Shown here piece by piece: positions 62,701 to 64,000 of a stretch of 64,000 nucleotides of DNA. A program made the translations under genes and the position numbers. The notes under the pieces are model-generated. The model made no database searches and was not told the DNA's origin. It saw only the letters and a program-made list of their open reading frames with translations. The first letter of the stretch is position 1. Each line of letters starts with the position of its first letter. The DNA comes from Diplonema papillatum (lineage: Eukaryota; Euglenozoa; Diplonemea; Diplonemida; Diplonemidae): NCBI GenBank assembly GCA_030068145.1, contig JAPJBO010000015.1, positions 62,001 through 126,000 of the forward strand. The letters are read 5' to 3'.

Positions 62701-64000
62701 CACAGGTTCCGACATACGCCCGCCACGCCGATCCCAACAACATTTGGGTGTCGATTCTACAAAAAGCGTATGCGAAGCTTCACGGCAGCTACGAAGGCAT
62801 GTTATACGGCGAGACTTGCGACGCGTTGTGCGACTTGACCGGGTATGCTACACTCCATCCACCTGTTACTCGCTGCTTTTCAGAGGCTTGTTATTGCTAG
62901 ACCATCGTCAGCCACCAAAACTGTTGCAAAAATGGGAAAGTAGAAAATTCAGAAATCAAATCGCAACTTCGCAGCTTCCCCCTCACGAAGCTGAATCAGG
63001 CTGGTGAGCTTACCTCCGCAATGTGGACCGACCTGATGAAGCTGAAGAAGCTGGAAAACGGTGTGCTGTACCTCAGCACACAGGGCGTTGAGCTCGCAGC
63101 CATGGGGCAGAGTCAGGAGATTGCCACTGAGTACGCGACCGTTGGGTTGGCGGCGGGGTACAGCTTCCCCGTGCTGCAAATGAAAGAATTCATGATCGGG
63201 AACGAAACGGTGGAGCTCGTGCAGTTGCGGAACCACTGGGGAGATATCTCGGACTGGAAGGGTGAGTGGAGCCAAAAGTCTCCGTTGTGGCACAAGTACC
63301 CGGCAGTGGCGCGTGAGTGCAAGTACAACCCAACTGAGACCGACAAGTTTTGGATGCTCTTCTCCGACTGCTTATCCTGGTTTGCCAGCTGTGGATTTGT
63401 GCACTGCCTTCCCGAGAGGACCTCTTTCCGCGACATCCGGTATAAAGGAAACCTCCGGAAAGAAGACGGCCTCTTTGAGTTCGTCCTGCAGCTCTACCTC
63501 GCCGAGACTACCGACGTCTTCATCAGCATCCACCAAAAGTCCTACCGCGAGAACGCCCTGGACCATCCAATGAAAGACCTAGCTGCGGTTCGGCTGGCAG
63601 TCATCCGGTCGACGGACGAAAAGGATAAGATGGAAGTAGTCAAGTTCACATGCGAGGAAGTCGACCCGGAAACGAACGAAAAGGACGGGATTTTCTCGCC
63701 AGCTTGCAACGTGTCGCAGAAGCTGCCGAACCTCACGGCGGGAACCTACTACGTTGTTGTTGAGGCGGCTAACTCCGAGGAACGAGTCGAGGCGAATAAG
63801 AGCAAAGAGCTTGTCATCAGCGTGCAGCCGCTTCGCACCAAAGCCGGGCAAGTCACCACTCTTGCTATCACAGATTCTATGAAGGCCTCCCAAGAACTTG
63901 TCGACTTCTGGGGGTTCCTTCAGGCACCGCCAGTTCCCTACGTGCCCAAAGGCTTGCAGATTGACGGCGTCGAAGTGCAACCTCGCGACAAGGTTATCTT
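59780..64000 (+). CDS. calpain-like protein, N-myristoylated, multi-exon, runs off right edge
   Basis: Exons inferred at 59780-60457, 60653-61563, 62451-62577, 62706-62842 and 62912 onward. All four introns start GTATG and end AG, and phases agree. MGCTESKP is a myristoylation/palmitoylation signal, so membrane attachment is likely. Residues ~45-80 are Asn-rich, and ~190 residues of unknown type follow. The calpain core has EQGTLGDCWWSCAVGIL (Cys codon 61502), ERALGIYRVRICKEGWWQDV, ADPNNIWVSILQKAYAKLHG and LRNHWGDISDWKG (Asn codon 63231). The expected GHAYSVL-type His box reads GLAAGYSFPVL, with Tyr (63159) where catalytic His should be, so it is probably inactive. A C2-like domain III follows (KFWMLFSDCLSWFASC). 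The last acceptor is the least certain. Resembles kinetoplastid-type calpain-like proteins. Confidence 0.85.

Noticed and set aside
62540-63007. 155-codon plus-strand frame over calpain exons 3-5
   Set aside because: It is out of frame with the recognisable calpain motifs and spans two inferred introns.

Overview
This window comes from the nuclear genome of a unicellular eukaryote (a protist). It holds a complete eukaryotic rDNA unit (SSU, ITS1, 5.8S, ITS2, LSU, IGS) plus parts of others. It also holds a multi-exon calpain-like gene with GT-AG introns that start GTATG, and many eukaryotic transposon families. Two weak pointers suggest Discoba: the SSU 530 loop reads CAGCACCCGCGG, as I recall from kinetoplastids, and a tyrosine-recombinase retroelement has its recombinase upstream of the RT, as in trypanosome VIPER. 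I cannot name the organism.

Layout. 1-1.8 kb: 5' part of a DDE-transposase-like gene running off the left edge. 2.35-5.84 kb: an apparently whole hAT transposon with terminal repeats, set inside a poly-G tract. 6.2-9.2 kb: a secreted-protein gene and part of a second gene, both unrecognised. 9.2-12.9 kb: non-autonomous elements and dispersed repeats. 12.9-15.3 kb: an inverted rDNA fragment with a defective SSU. 15.3-21.8 kb: unassigned DNA, a telomere-like tandem repeat, a deleted hAT and other repeats. 22.1-23.6 kb: a cysteine-rich zinc-finger gene. 24.2-26.3 kb: piggyBac and LINE remnants. 26.3-32.9 kb: a dense nest of non-autonomous elements with at least ten copies of a ~210-bp MITE, some nested. 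32.9-45.4 kb: about 1.6 rDNA units with a 7,628-bp period. 45.5-48.3 kb: a VIPER/Ngaro-like retroelement. 48.4-52.4 kb: a pogo-like remnant, a foldback structure and minisatellites. 52.6-57.5 kb: two related elements in which a Penelope-like reverse transcriptase is joined to a ubiquitin-specific protease (USP) domain. The second lies between blocks of a ~250-bp satellite. 59.8-64.0 kb: 5' part of an N-myristoylated calpain-like gene whose catalytic His position appears to be Tyr.

Most of the window is mobile DNA, and the genes do not form an operon or pathway. The most unusual item is the RT-USP fusion, supported by two diverged copies. The hAT transposase, which has a possible cysteine-peptidase-like domain before its zinc finger, may be a second case of a peptidase acquired by a mobile element here. 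Family assignments rest on motif recognition by eye, without database searches.
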